64,000 nucleotides of DNA from Alphaproteobacteria bacterium (GTDB taxonomy: Bacteria; Pseudomonadota; Alphaproteobacteria; DSM-16000; Inquilinaceae). Of the stretch, positions 8,798-17,418 are shown piece after piece. Position 1 is the first letter of the stretch, and every line of letters begins with the position of its first letter. The stretch is from contig JANQSN010000028.1 in the NCBI GenBank assembly GCA_028284045.1, positions 124,001 through 188,000 on the forward strand, given 5' to 3'. The translations under genes and the position numbers were made by a program. Below the pieces are notes generated by a model that was given only the letters and a program-made list of their open reading frames with translations, was not told where the DNA came from and searched no databases.

Positions 8798-9286
<489 letters not shown>

Positions 9287-9401
9287 CGGCACGCCGCCCG
9301 GGAAACGCGGGCGGTCGACCCAACGACAATCAGTCCGCCGGGCAATCGACCCGCGGACAACAGGGAGCGTGCCGATCGCCTCGGCACGGGAACGACCGAA
9401 G

Positions 9402-11762
9402 ATGACGACCGACGGCATCGGCGCCCCGCTGCGCCGTAAGGAGGACTACCGCTTCCTCACCGGGCGCGGCAACTACACCGACGATATCAACCGGCCCGGC
9501 CAAGCCTACGCCGTCTTCGTGCGCTCGCCGATCGCCCATGGCCGTATCCGGTCCGTCGACACCGCGGACGCGGCGGCCGTCCCGGGCGTGCTGACCGTGC
9601 TGACCGGCGCCGATGTGGCGGCCGACGGCCTCGGCGGGCTGATCTGCGGTTGGATGATCCATTCCAAGGACGGCTCAGCCATGAAGGCGGGCGCCCACCC
9701 GGTACTGGCCCAGGACAAGGTGCGCTATGTCGGCGACCATGTCGCGCTGGTGGTGGCGGAGACGCAGGCCGCGGCCCGCGACGCCGCGGAGTTGGTCGCC
9801 GTGGGCTATGACGAGCTGCCCGCCGTCGCCGACACCGCCGGGGCGCGCGGGGCCAGCAGCGCCGTGCATGACGAGATCGCCGACAACACCTGCTATCAGT
9901 GGGAACTCGGCGACCAGGCGGCGACCGATGCCGCCTTCGCCGGCGCGGCCCATGTGACGACGCTGGACCTGGTCAACAACCGCCTGATCCCCAACGCCAT
10001 CGAGCCGCGCGCCGCAATCGGCGACTACGACCGCGGCAGCGACAGCTTCACCCTCTACACCACCAGCCAGAACCCGCATGTTCACCGGCTGGTGCTGTCC
10101 GCCTTCGTCGGCATCGCGCCGGAGCACAAGCTGCGCGTCGTCGCCCCGGATGTCGGCGGCGGCTTCGGCTCCAAGATCTTCATCTATGCCGAAGAGACGG
10201 CCTGCCTGTGGGCGTCCAAACGGGTCGGCCGGCCGGTCAAGTGGACCGCCGACCGGTCGGAGAGCTTCCTGGCCGACGCCCATGGCCGCGACCATGTCAC
10301 CCGGGCGGAACTGGCGATCGGCGCCGACGGCCGGTTCCTCGCGCTGCGCGCCCATACCACGGCCAATCTCGGCGCCTATCTCTCCACCTTCTCCTCCTGC
10401 GTGCCGACCTATCTCTACGCGCCGCTGTTGTCGGGCCAATACAAGATCCCGGCGATCCATGCGGCGGTCGACGGCGTCTACACCACCACCGCGCCGGTCG
10501 ATGCCTATCGCGGCGCCGGCCGGCCGGAGGCGACCTATGTGGTGGAGCGCCTGGTGGAGGTCGCCGCGCGCGAGCTGAAGATGGACCCGGCGGAGCTGCG
10601 CCGGCGCAACTTCGTCCAGCCCGCCGACTACCCGTATCAGACGCCGGTCATCATGACCTATGACTGCGGCGACTACGAAGCCTCGCTGGACAAGGCGCTG
10701 GACCTCGCCGACTACGCGGGCTTCGCCGCGCGCCGGGCCGACGCGGCGGCGCGCGGCAAGCGGCGCGGCATCGGCTTCAGCGCCTATATCGAGGCCTGTG
10801 GCATCGCGCCCTCGGCCGCCGTCGGCTCGCTGGGCGCCGGCGTCGGCCTGTGGGAAAGCGGATCGATCCGCTTCACGCCCACCGGCACCGTGGTCGTGCA
10901 CACCGGCAGCCACAGCCACGGCCAGGGCCACGAGACCACCTTCGCCCAGCTCATCGCCAGCCATCTCGGCGTCGAGCCGGGCAATGTCGAGGTGGTGCAC
11001 GGCGACACCGCGCAGACGCCCTTCGGCATGGGCACCTACGGCTCGCGCTCGCTGGCGGTCGGCGGCTCCGCGCTGGTCAAGGCGGCCGACAAGATCGTCG
11101 CCAAGGGCCGCAAGATCGCCGCCCACCTGATGGAGGCGGCCGAGGCCGACATCGCCTTCGCCGACGGCAAGTTCACCGTCGCCGGCACCGACAAGGAGAA
11201 GTCGATCCAGGAGATCGCCTTCGCCGCCTATGTCCCCCACAACTTCCCCGGCGACCTGGAGCCGGGGCTGGAGGAGACGGCGTTCTACGATCCCGTCAAC
11301 TTCACCTTCCCCGCCGGCACCCAAATCTGCGAGGTGGAGGTCGATCCCGACACCGGCGTGGTCGAGATCGTGAACTTCGTCGCGGTCGACGATTTCGGCG
11401 TCGTGGTCAACCCGATGATCGTCGAAGGCCAGGTGCATGGCGGCATCGCCCAGGGCGTCGGCCAGGCACTGTGCGAGAACGCGGTCTACGACACCGGCTC
11501 CGGCCAGCTCGTCACCGGCTCCTACATGGACTACCGCATGCCGCGGGCCGACGACCTGCCGTCCTTCAAGGTCGGCCTGACCGTCACCCCCAACCCCAGC
11601 AATCCGCTGGGCGTGAAGGGCTGCGGCGAGGCCGGCGCGATCGCCGCCCCGGCGGCGGTGATGAACGCGGTGACCGACGCCATCGGCCAAGAAATCCAGA
11701 TGCCGGCGACGGCGGAGCGGGTGTGGCGCGCCCTCGCCGCCGCCCCGATGGCCGCCGAATAG
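9402..11762 (+). CDS. coxL: Molybdenum hydroxylase large subunit, form II CoxL-like
   Basis: This 786-residue molybdopterin-binding catalytic subunit belongs to the xanthine oxidase/CO dehydrogenase family. It starts [23 protein letters not shown] and contains VGGGFGSK, the [14 protein letters not shown] segment and the C-terminal [14 protein letters not shown], whose Glu (about 742) is the conserved catalytic base. The diagnostic active-site loop reads AYRGAGR (about residues 368-374). Form I CO dehydrogenases have AYRCSFR there, so this is a form II enzyme and true CO oxidation is unproven; an aldehyde or heterocycle substrate is possible. The start was set at the ATG at 9402; a longer frame from 9189 would overlap coxS and lacks the family N-terminus. 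Confidence 0.93.
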   Translation: MTTDGIGAPLRRKEDYRFLTGRGNYTDDINRPGQAYAVFVRSPIAHGRIRSVDTADAAAVPGVLTVLTGADVAADGLGGLICGWMIHSKDGSAMKAGAHPVLAQDKVRYVGDHVALVVAETQAAARDAAELVAVGYDELPAVADTAGARGASSAVHDEIADNTCYQWELGDQAATDAAFAGAAHVTTLDLVNNRLIPNAIEPRAAIGDYDRGSDSFTLYTTSQNPHVHRLVLSAFVGIAPEHKLRVVAPDVGGGFGSKIFIYAEETACLWASKRVGRPVKWTADRSESFLADAHGRDHVTRAELAIGADGRFLALRAHTTANLGAYLSTFSSCVPTYLYAPLLSGQYKIPAIHAAVDGVYTTTAPVDAYRGAGRPEATYVVERLVEVAARELKMDPAELRRRNFVQPADYPYQTPVIMTYDCGDYEASLDKALDLADYAGFAARRADAAARGKRRGIGFSAYIEACGIAPSAAVGSLGAGVGLWESGSIRFTPTGTVVVHTGSHSHGQGHETTFAQLIASHLGVEPGNVEVVHGDTAQTPFGMGTYGSRSLAVGGSALVKAADKIVAKGRKIAAHLMEAAEADIAFADGKFTVAGTDKEKSIQEIAFAAYVPHNFPGDLEPGLEETAFYDPVNFTFPAGTQICEVEVDPDTGVVEIVNFVAVDDFGVVVNPMIVEGQVHGGIAQGVGQALCENAVYDTGSGQLVTGSYMDYRMPRADDLPSFKVGLTVTPNPSNPLGVKGCGEAGAIAAPAAVMNAVTDAIGQEIQMPATAERVWRALAAAPMAAE

Positions 11763-11795
11763 GCTCCGACCCGGACGAGGAAGGAACGACAGCCC

Positions 11796-12596
11796 ATGTA
11801 CGCCTTCGACTACACCCGCCCGGCCAGCGTGGCCGACGCCGTTGCCGCCCTGAGAAGCGCCGAGGACGGCAAGCTGCTGGCCGGCGGCATGACCCTGCTG
11901 GCGACCATGAAGCAGCGCCTGGCCCAGCCCTCCCACCTGATCGACCTGCGCGCGGTCCCGGGCTTGAGCGGCATTGCCCGCGACGGCGCCACGCTGACCA
12001 TCGGTGCGACGACCACCCATGCGGCGGTGGCGGACTCCGGCGAGGTCCGCGCGGCGATCCCGGCGCTGGCGCATCTCGCCTCCCAGATCGGCGACGCCCA
12101 GGTGCGCAATTGCGGCACCATCGGCGGCTCCGTCGCCAATGACGACCCGACGGCCGACTACCCGGCCGCGGTGCTCGGCCTCGGCGCGACGGTGGTCACC
12201 GACCGCCGCCGCATCGCCGCCGACGACTACTTCCAGGGTCTGTTCGAGACGGCCTTGGAGGAAGACGAGGTCATCACCGCCGTCTCCTTCCCGGTCCCGG
12301 CGCGCGCCGGCTATGCCAAGTTCCCCAATCCGGCGAGCCGCTATGCCGTGGTCGGTGTCTTCGTCGCGGCGGTCGGCGGCGCCGTGCGCGTCGCCGTCAC
12401 CGGCGCCGGCCAGTCCGGCGTCTTCCGCGTCGCGGCGATGGAGCAGGCCTTGGCCGCCTCCTTCACCCCCGAGGCGATCGCCGATATCGCGGTGCCGGCC
12501 GGCGGCCTGAACGGGGACATCCACGCCTCGGCCGAATACCGCGCCCATCTGGTCGGCGTGATGGCGCGGCGCGCCGTGGCGGCGGCCATCGGCTGA
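11796..12596 (+). CDS. coxM: Molybdenum hydroxylase FAD-binding subunit (CoxM-like)
   Basis: This is the 266-residue flavoprotein subunit that receives electrons from CoxS. The two FAD-binding motifs of the family are present: LLAGGMTLL (about residues 27-35) and [20 protein letters not shown] (about 106-125). The C-terminal CO_deh_flav_C region ([23 protein letters not shown]) follows. The length is usual. It lies 33 bp after coxL with GAGGAAGGA as the ribosome-binding site, so S, L and M form a transcription unit. Downstream, a palindromic repeat element (12658-12728) separates it from the cyclase gene. Confidence 0.93.
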   Translation: MYAFDYTRPASVADAVAALRSAEDGKLLAGGMTLLATMKQRLAQPSHLIDLRAVPGLSGIARDGATLTIGATTTHAAVADSGEVRAAIPALAHLASQIGDAQVRNCGTIGGSVANDDPTADYPAAVLGLGATVVTDRRRIAADDYFQGLFETALEEDEVITAVSFPVPARAGYAKFPNPASRYAVVGVFVAAVGGAVRVAVTGAGQSGVFRVAAMEQALAASFTPEAIADIAVPAGGLNGDIHASAEYRAHLVGVMARRAVAAAIG

Positions 12597-12657
12597 TACG
12601 GCCTGCACCGTAGGGACTAAGGTCGGCTCCTCAGACGCGCGCGACTTCGCCCACGAA

Positions 12658-12728
12658 CGTCAGTCCCGCGAAAGCGGGACTCTCCCAGGACACCGACGGA
12701 AGGTCTCCGCCTTCGCGGAGATGACGTC
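12658..12728. repeat. Pair of inverted REP-like palindromes (BIME-like element)
   Basis: The first palindrome has perfect 8-bp arms AGTCCCGC (12662-12669) and GCGGGACT (12674-12681) around a GAAA loop, preceded by CGTC. The second has 7-bp arms TCTCCGC (12704-12710) and GCGGAGA (12715-12721) around CTTC, followed by TGACGTC. Read on the minus strand, the second also begins GACGTCATCTCCGCGAAGG, so the two are diverged copies in opposite orientation. This is the layout of bacterial interspersed mosaic elements. It could also act as an mRNA 3'-end stabiliser or terminator after coxM. Confidence 0.7.
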
Positions 12729-12783
12729 CAAAAGGTATCCTTGGACAACCTCGCGGTCCTTGGTGCCGCGGCCGCCCGGACCT

Positions 12784-14073
12784 ATGTCTCAGTCCATGGA
12801 CGATGTCATCGAAACGCGGGTGGCGTGCCCCCGATCCGTCGGCGACGATCGGGCGGTGCGCCTGAACGGCTGGCTCCTGACCGAGGGCCGGTCGTTCGCC
12901 GGCGCGCCCGATCTCATGGCGGGGCTGGCGCATCAGCTCTCTGCCGCCGGTCTGCCACTGCACCGGCTGACCATTCACCTGCCGCAGATCCACCCGCAAT
13001 TCGCCGGCCACACGGTGGTCTGGACCGCCGATGACGGCATCGTCATGGACCGCAAGGTGTCGCGGCGCGACCTGTTCACCATCATGTATTTCAACAGCCC
13101 GGTTGCGCTGATGCACCGCACCGGCCAGGCGGTTCGCCGGCGCCTGGAAGGGGCGGACGCCGATATCGACTTCCAGCTCTTCGAGGAGCTGATCGCCGAC
13201 GGCCTGACCGACTATCTCCTGATGCCGCTGATCGGCACGGCCGGCCGCCGGGAGCCGGGCTTTTCCATTGCCACGCGGCGGCCCGGCGGCTTCGACGATG
13301 CCGACATCGCGTTGGCCGAGACCATCGCCCCCGCGCTCGGCGCCGTGGTCGACATCCTGCTGCACCGAACGATGATGCGCAGCCTGCTCGACGCCTATGT
13401 CGGCCGCGAGGCCGCCTCCCACATCCTGGCGGGCGAGGTGGTGGTGGGCAGCGCCCGGTCGATCGACGCGGTGATCCTGTTCGCCGACCTGCGCGGCTTC
13501 ACCGCCTTGTCGGAGATGCTGCCGCGCGACCGGGTGCTGGCGCTGCTGAACGACTTCTTCGCCAGCGTCGTCGGCGCCGTCCTCGACCATGGCGGCGAGG
13601 TGTTGAAGTTCCTCGGTGACGGCGTGTTGGCGGCCTTCCCGCTGGAACGGCCCGCCGACGATGACCAGGCTCAAGGAACCGATGACGACGGGGCCGAGGA
13701 CGGCGAGGACGAGACCGTCGCCCATGCCATCATGGCCGCGCTGGAGGCGCAGCAGGCGATCGACGCCCGCAATGCCGACCGCCGGGCCAACGACCGGCCC
13801 CCCTTCCAAGCCGGCATCTCGCTGCATGTCGGCTCGGTGCTGTTCGGCAATATCGGCACGGAGGAGCGGCTCGACTTCACCGTGATCGGCCCGGCGGTGA
13901 ACCTAGCGGCCCGGCTGCAGCAGCTCTGTGGCGAACTCGGCCGGCCGATCCTGGTGTCGGACCGGTTCGCGCGCCGATGCCCGGTTCAGTTGAACCATGA
14001 AGGGCGCTATCGTCTGCGCGGCCTCTCCGAAGCGCAGGAGGTCTACGCGCCCGTCGTCGTGCCGATGATCTGA
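12784..14073 (+). CDS. Class III adenylate cyclase, cytosolic
   Basis: This enzyme would convert ATP to cAMP. The C-terminal catalytic domain (about residues 225-425) shows both metal-binding aspartates, Asp235 in ILFADLRGFTALSE and Asp279 in EVLKFLGDGVLAAF. Lys275 fits adenine recognition, and VNLAARL supplies the catalytic Asn and Arg. The 200-residue N-terminal part has no membrane helix and is an unassigned, possibly sensory region. An acidic insert (DDDQAQGTDDDGAEDGEDE) interrupts the domain. ATG 12784 was chosen; the ATG at 12796 is also possible, and a longer frame from 12721 runs into the repeat element. It sits between coxM and coxD, which is unusual and may tie cAMP to this cluster. 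Confidence 0.85.
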   Translation: MSQSMDDVIETRVACPRSVGDDRAVRLNGWLLTEGRSFAGAPDLMAGLAHQLSAAGLPLHRLTIHLPQIHPQFAGHTVVWTADDGIVMDRKVSRRDLFTIMYFNSPVALMHRTGQAVRRRLEGADADIDFQLFEELIADGLTDYLLMPLIGTAGRREPGFSIATRRPGGFDDADIALAETIAPALGAVVDILLHRTMMRSLLDAYVGREAASHILAGEVVVGSARSIDAVILFADLRGFTALSEMLPRDRVLALLNDFFASVVGAVLDHGGEVLKFLGDGVLAAFPLERPADDDQAQGTDDDGAEDGEDETVAHAIMAALEAQQAIDARNADRRANDRPPFQAGISLHVGSVLFGNIGTEERLDFTVIGPAVNLAARLQQLCGELGRPILVSDRFARRCPVQLNHEGRYRLRGLSEAQEVYAPVVVPMI

Positions 14074-14123
14074 GACGCGAGAGCCCCTCCCGACAGTCCC
14101 CCGTTGCAAGGTGACGCGCCGCC

Positions 14124-15086
14124 ATGACCCCTTCCGCCCCGCTGCCGGCGACGCCGCCGCCGTCCGGCCCGGTGCCGCTGCCGGCCTCCGTCGACGACGC
14201 GCTGGCCCTGCTGGGCGCCGGCGACTATGTGGCGGAAAGGTCGCTGGCCACCGCACTCTTCTTGTCGCTGAAGCTCCGCCGCCCGCTGTTCCTGGAAGGC
14301 GAGGCCGGCGTCGGCAAGACGGAGATCGCCAAGGTCCTGGCGCACACGCTGGGCCGCCGGCTGGTCCGCCTGCAATGCTATGAGGGCCTCGACGTCGCCT
14401 CGGCGGTCTATGAGTGGAACTATCCCCGCCAGATGCTGGAGATCCGCCTCAGCGAGGCGGCCGGCGACCGCGACCGCGACAGCCTGGCGGAGGACATCTT
14501 CGCCGAGCGTTTCCTGATCCGCCGCCCGCTCCTGCAGGCGCTGTCGCCGGACCTCGCCGGTCCGCCGGTCCTGTTGATCGACGAGCTGGACCGCACCGAC
14601 GAACCGTTCGAGGCGTTCCTCCTGGAGGTGCTGTCGGACTTCCAGATCACCATCCCGGAGATCGGCACGGTGCGCGCGGCCGAGCCGCCGGTGGTCGTGA
14701 TCACGTCGAACCGCACGCGCGAGGTGCACGACGCGCTCCGCCGGCGCTGCTTCTACCATTGGGTCGACTTCCCCGACGCCGCGCGCGAGCGCCGCATCCT
14801 GGAGGTCAAGCGCCCGAACACGCCCGCCGTGCTGTCCGACCAGATCGTCGCCTTCATCCAGAAGCTGCGAGAGATCGATCTGTTCAAGCTGCCGGGCGTG
14901 GCGGAGACGCTGGACTGGGCGCAGGCGCTGACCGAGCTGGATGTTCTCGAACTCGACCCCGACACCGTGCACGACACCATCGGCACGCTGTTGAAGTACC
15001 AGGACGATATCGAGCGCCTGCGCGGCGACGAGGCGCGCCGCCTGCTCGCCGAGGTGAATGCCGAGCTGGCGGCGCGCGATGCCTGA
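14124..15086 (+). CDS. coxD: CoxD-like MoxR-family AAA+ ATPase
   Basis: This is a 320-residue AAA+ ATPase. Walker A is GEAGVGKT (59-66), Walker B is LLIDELD (about 150-156), and ITSNRTREVHDALRRRCFYHWVDFP carries sensor 1 and the arginine finger region. In Oligotropha, CoxD is a chaperone needed to build the sulfur-copper-molybdenum centre of CO dehydrogenase; form II clusters often keep a homologue. It is followed by the VWA protein CoxE with an 8-bp overlap, the classic MoxR/VWA pair. It lies 50 bp after the cyclase gene. Confidence 0.9.
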   Translation: MTPSAPLPATPPPSGPVPLPASVDDALALLGAGDYVAERSLATALFLSLKLRRPLFLEGEAGVGKTEIAKVLAHTLGRRLVRLQCYEGLDVASAVYEWNYPRQMLEIRLSEAAGDRDRDSLAEDIFAERFLIRRPLLQALSPDLAGPPVLLIDELDRTDEPFEAFLLEVLSDFQITIPEIGTVRAAEPPVVVITSNRTREVHDALRRRCFYHWVDFPDAARERRILEVKRPNTPAVLSDQIVAFIQKLREIDLFKLPGVAETLDWAQALTELDVLELDPDTVHDTIGTLLKYQDDIERLRGDEARRLLAEVNAELAARDA

Positions 15087-16347
15087 GGCACCCGCCTCGC
15101 CCGCCGACCCGGCCGGCCGCGGGGGCCGCTTCGCCCACAACATCATGCAGTTCTGCCGGGCGCTGCGGGCCGCCGGGCTGCCCGTCGGGCCGGGCCGCAC
15201 GCTGGCGGCCCTGGAGGCGGTGGAGGCCGTCGGCGTCGGCACGCGCGAGGACTTCTACTGGACCCTGCACGCCGTTCTGGTCAGCCGGCGCGAACACCGC
15301 GTCCTGTTCGACCAGGCCTTCCATCTCTTCTGGCGCAACCCCGACCTGCTGAAGCGGGCGATGCAGTTGATGCTGCCGCAAATCGCCGTGGATCGTGAGG
15401 CCGAGCCCGACCCGGTCAGCCGCCGGGTCGCCGAGGCGCTGGCCCCGCACCGCCGCCCCGGTGCCGCGCCGGAGGATGCGGAGGATCCGCCGGAGGTCGA
15501 GGTCGACGCGCGGCTGACCTGGTCCGACCGCGAGGTCCTGCGCACCCGCGACTTCGAGCAAATGTCGGCGGCGGAGGAGGCCGAGGCGCGGCGCCTGATC
15601 GCCGGCTTGCGGCTGCCGGTCGCCGATATCCGCACCCGTCGCCACGTCGCCCATGCCCGCGGCCCGCTGATCGACATGCGCCGGACCTTGCGCCAGTCCC
15701 TGGCGCGGCCGGCCGGCGACATCGTGCTGGTGCGCAAGACCCGGCGGCTGCGCCCGCCGGCCCTGGTGGTGCTGTGCGACATCTCCGGCTCGATGAGCCG
15801 CTATGCCCGCCTCCTGCTGCATTTCCTGCACGCCGTCACCAACGACCGCGACCGGGTGTTCAGCTTCGCCTTCGCCACCCGGCTGACCAACATCACGCGG
15901 CCCCTGCGTCTCGGCGATGTCGACCAGGCGCTGGCCCGGGTCGGCGAGAGCGTGGCGGACTGGTCGGGCGGCACCCGCATCGCCGGCTGCCTCGCCGCCT
16001 TCAACCGCGACTGGGCGCGCCGCGTGCTCGGCCAGGGGGCCGTCGTGCTGCTGGTCACCGATGGGCTGGAACGCGACCGGCCCGATGCGCTGGCCGCCCA
16101 GATGGACCGCCTGCACCGGTCTTGCCGGCGGCTGATCTGGCTGAACCCGCTGTTGCGCTACGACGGCTACGCGCCTAAGGCGCAAGGCTCCCGCGCGATG
16201 ATGCCCTATGTCGACGACTTCCGGCCGGTCCACAATCTGGCGAGCCTGGAGGATCTGGCCGCCGCCCTGTCGGGCGACGGCCGCCGCCGGGGCGCCGACG
16301 ACCGCGCCGTGCTGGCCGCCTGGCGCCGCGCCGCCCGGGCCGCTTGA
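15079..16347 (+). CDS. coxE: CoxE-like VWA-domain protein
   Basis: This 422-residue protein has the CoxE architecture: an N-terminal helical region (FAHNIMQFCRALRAAGLPVGPGRTL), a charged middle segment and a C-terminal von Willebrand A-like domain. The metal-ion-dependent adhesion motif is intact, DISGS at residues 234-238. Such proteins partner with a MoxR ATPase (here CoxD) to mature metalloenzymes. The ATG at 15079 overlaps the coxD stop by 8 bp, indicating translational coupling. A longer frame from 15058 would overlap coxD further without support. Confidence 0.9.
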   Translation: MPEAPASPADPAGRGGRFAHNIMQFCRALRAAGLPVGPGRTLAALEAVEAVGVGTREDFYWTLHAVLVSRREHRVLFDQAFHLFWRNPDLLKRAMQLMLPQIAVDREAEPDPVSRRVAEALAPHRRPGAAPEDAEDPPEVEVDARLTWSDREVLRTRDFEQMSAAEEAEARRLIAGLRLPVADIRTRRHVAHARGPLIDMRRTLRQSLARPAGDIVLVRKTRRLRPPALVVLCDISGSMSRYARLLLHFLHAVTNDRDRVFSFAFATRLTNITRPLRLGDVDQALARVGESVADWSGGTRIAGCLAAFNRDWARRVLGQGAVVLLVTDGLERDRPDALAAQMDRLHRSCRRLIWLNPLLRYDGYAPKAQGSRAMMPYVDDFRPVHNLASLEDLAAALSGDGRRRGADDRAVLAAWRRAARAA

Positions 16348-16366
16348 GCGAGGAGAGGTCCCGCCG

Positions 16367-16708
16367 ATGACCACACCAACCGACGCCGCCCCGGCCGGCG
16401 ACGCCATCCCGGAGACCGCCGCCGCCTGGCGGCGGGAAGGGCGCCGGATCGCGCTGGCGACGGTGGTCAGCACCTGGGGATCCTCCCCCCGGCCCGCCGG
16501 CAGCCAGCTCCTGGTCGATGGCGACGGCGCCATGGTCGGCAGCGTGTCGGGCGGCTGCATCGAAGGCGCGGTGGTCCAGGAGGCGTTGGCGGTCATGGAC
16601 GGCGCCGCGCCGCGGCTGCTGTCCTTCGGCGTCAGCAACGAGGAGGCATGGGCGGTCGGTCTCGCCTGCGGCGGCAAGGTCGAGGTGTTCGTCGAGGCCG
16701 TGGAATGA
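16367..16708 (+). CDS. XdhC/CoxF family protein, N-terminal half as a separate gene
   Basis: This is a 113-residue protein equal to the XdhC_CoxI N-terminal domain. It carries the family pattern IALATVVSTWGSSPRPAGSQ and VGSVSGGCIEGAVVQEA, with the conserved Gly-Gly-Cys. XdhC-type proteins bind molybdenum cofactor, deliver the sulfurated form to molybdenum hydroxylases and protect it during insertion. In many bacteria this domain is fused to a Rossmann domain; here the second half is the next gene, overlapping by 4 bp (ATGA). AGGAGAGG lies upstream of the start. Confidence 0.88.
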   Translation: MTTPTDAAPAGDAIPETAAAWRREGRRIALATVVSTWGSSPRPAGSQLLVDGDGAMVGSVSGGCIEGAVVQEALAVMDGAAPRLLSFGVSNEEAWAVGLACGGKVEVFVEAVE

Positions 16709-17418
16709 AGGCCACCCTGCTGGACGCCCTGGTGGCCGCGCGGACGGAGAAACGCGCGGTGGTCGTCGCAACGGATCTGGCGGACGGTGACCAGATCCTG
16801 CTCGACGGCGACGGCGCGGCACTGGTGCCGGGCGATGCCACCGTACCCCCGGCGATCGCGCAGGCGGGGCGAGAGGCGCTGGCCTGCGACCGCGGCGCGG
16901 CGCTTGAGACCCCGGACGGCCGCCGCGTCTTCCTGGCGCCGCACAATCCGCCGCTGCGGCTGATCGTCGTCGGCGCGGTGCACATCTCCCAGGCGCTGGT
17001 GCCGATGGCGGCGCTGGCCGGCTACGACGTCAGCGTGGTCGACCCGCGCCGCGCCTTCGCCAGCGACGCCCGCTTCCCGGCAACCCGTATCCTGACCGAC
17101 TGGCCGGACGAGGGGTTGGACGCGCTGGCGCCCGACGCGCGCACCGCCGTCGTCACGCTGACCCATGACCCCAAGCTCGACGATCCCGCGCTCGACCGGG
17201 CGCTCGCCTCGCCGGCCTTCTATATCGCCGCACTGGGCAGCCGGAAGACGCATGCCGCACGGCGTGCCCGCCTCGCCCGGCTGGGCCATGGCGAGACCGC
17301 GCTGGACCGCATCCACGGGCCGGCCGGGCTGGCGCTCGGTGCCGTGTCGCCGGCGGAGATCGCCGTGTCCGTGATGGCCGAGATGACCCAGGTCCTGCGC
17401 CAGGGGACGGTGGCTTGA
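16705..17418 (+). CDS. XdhC family protein, C-terminal Rossmann half
   Basis: This 237-residue protein matches the C-terminal XdhC_C Rossmann-like domain. LIVVGAVHISQALVPMA is the nucleotide-fold glycine loop, followed by VSVVDPRRAF, VVTLTHDPKLDDPAL and YIAALGSRKTHAARRARL, all typical. The first 85 residues are a variable lead-in. Together with the preceding gene it would form a two-subunit XdhC/CoxF for cofactor insertion into CoxL. Start and stop overlap both neighbours by 4 bp, so the proteins are likely made in fixed ratio. Confidence 0.88.
   Translation: MKATLLDALVAARTEKRAVVVATDLADGDQILLDGDGAALVPGDATVPPAIAQAGREALACDRGAALETPDGRRVFLAPHNPPLRLIVVGAVHISQALVPMAALAGYDVSVVDPRRAFASDARFPATRILTDWPDEGLDALAPDARTAVVTLTHDPKLDDPALDRALASPAFYIAALGSRKTHAARRARLARLGHGETALDRIHGPAGLALGAVSPAEIAVSVMAEMTQVLRQGTVA

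Noticed and set aside
9675..12608. 977-codon minus-strand frame opposite coxL and coxM
   Set aside because: It arises from high GC in the third positions of coxL/coxM; the sense-strand genes have complete family motifs.
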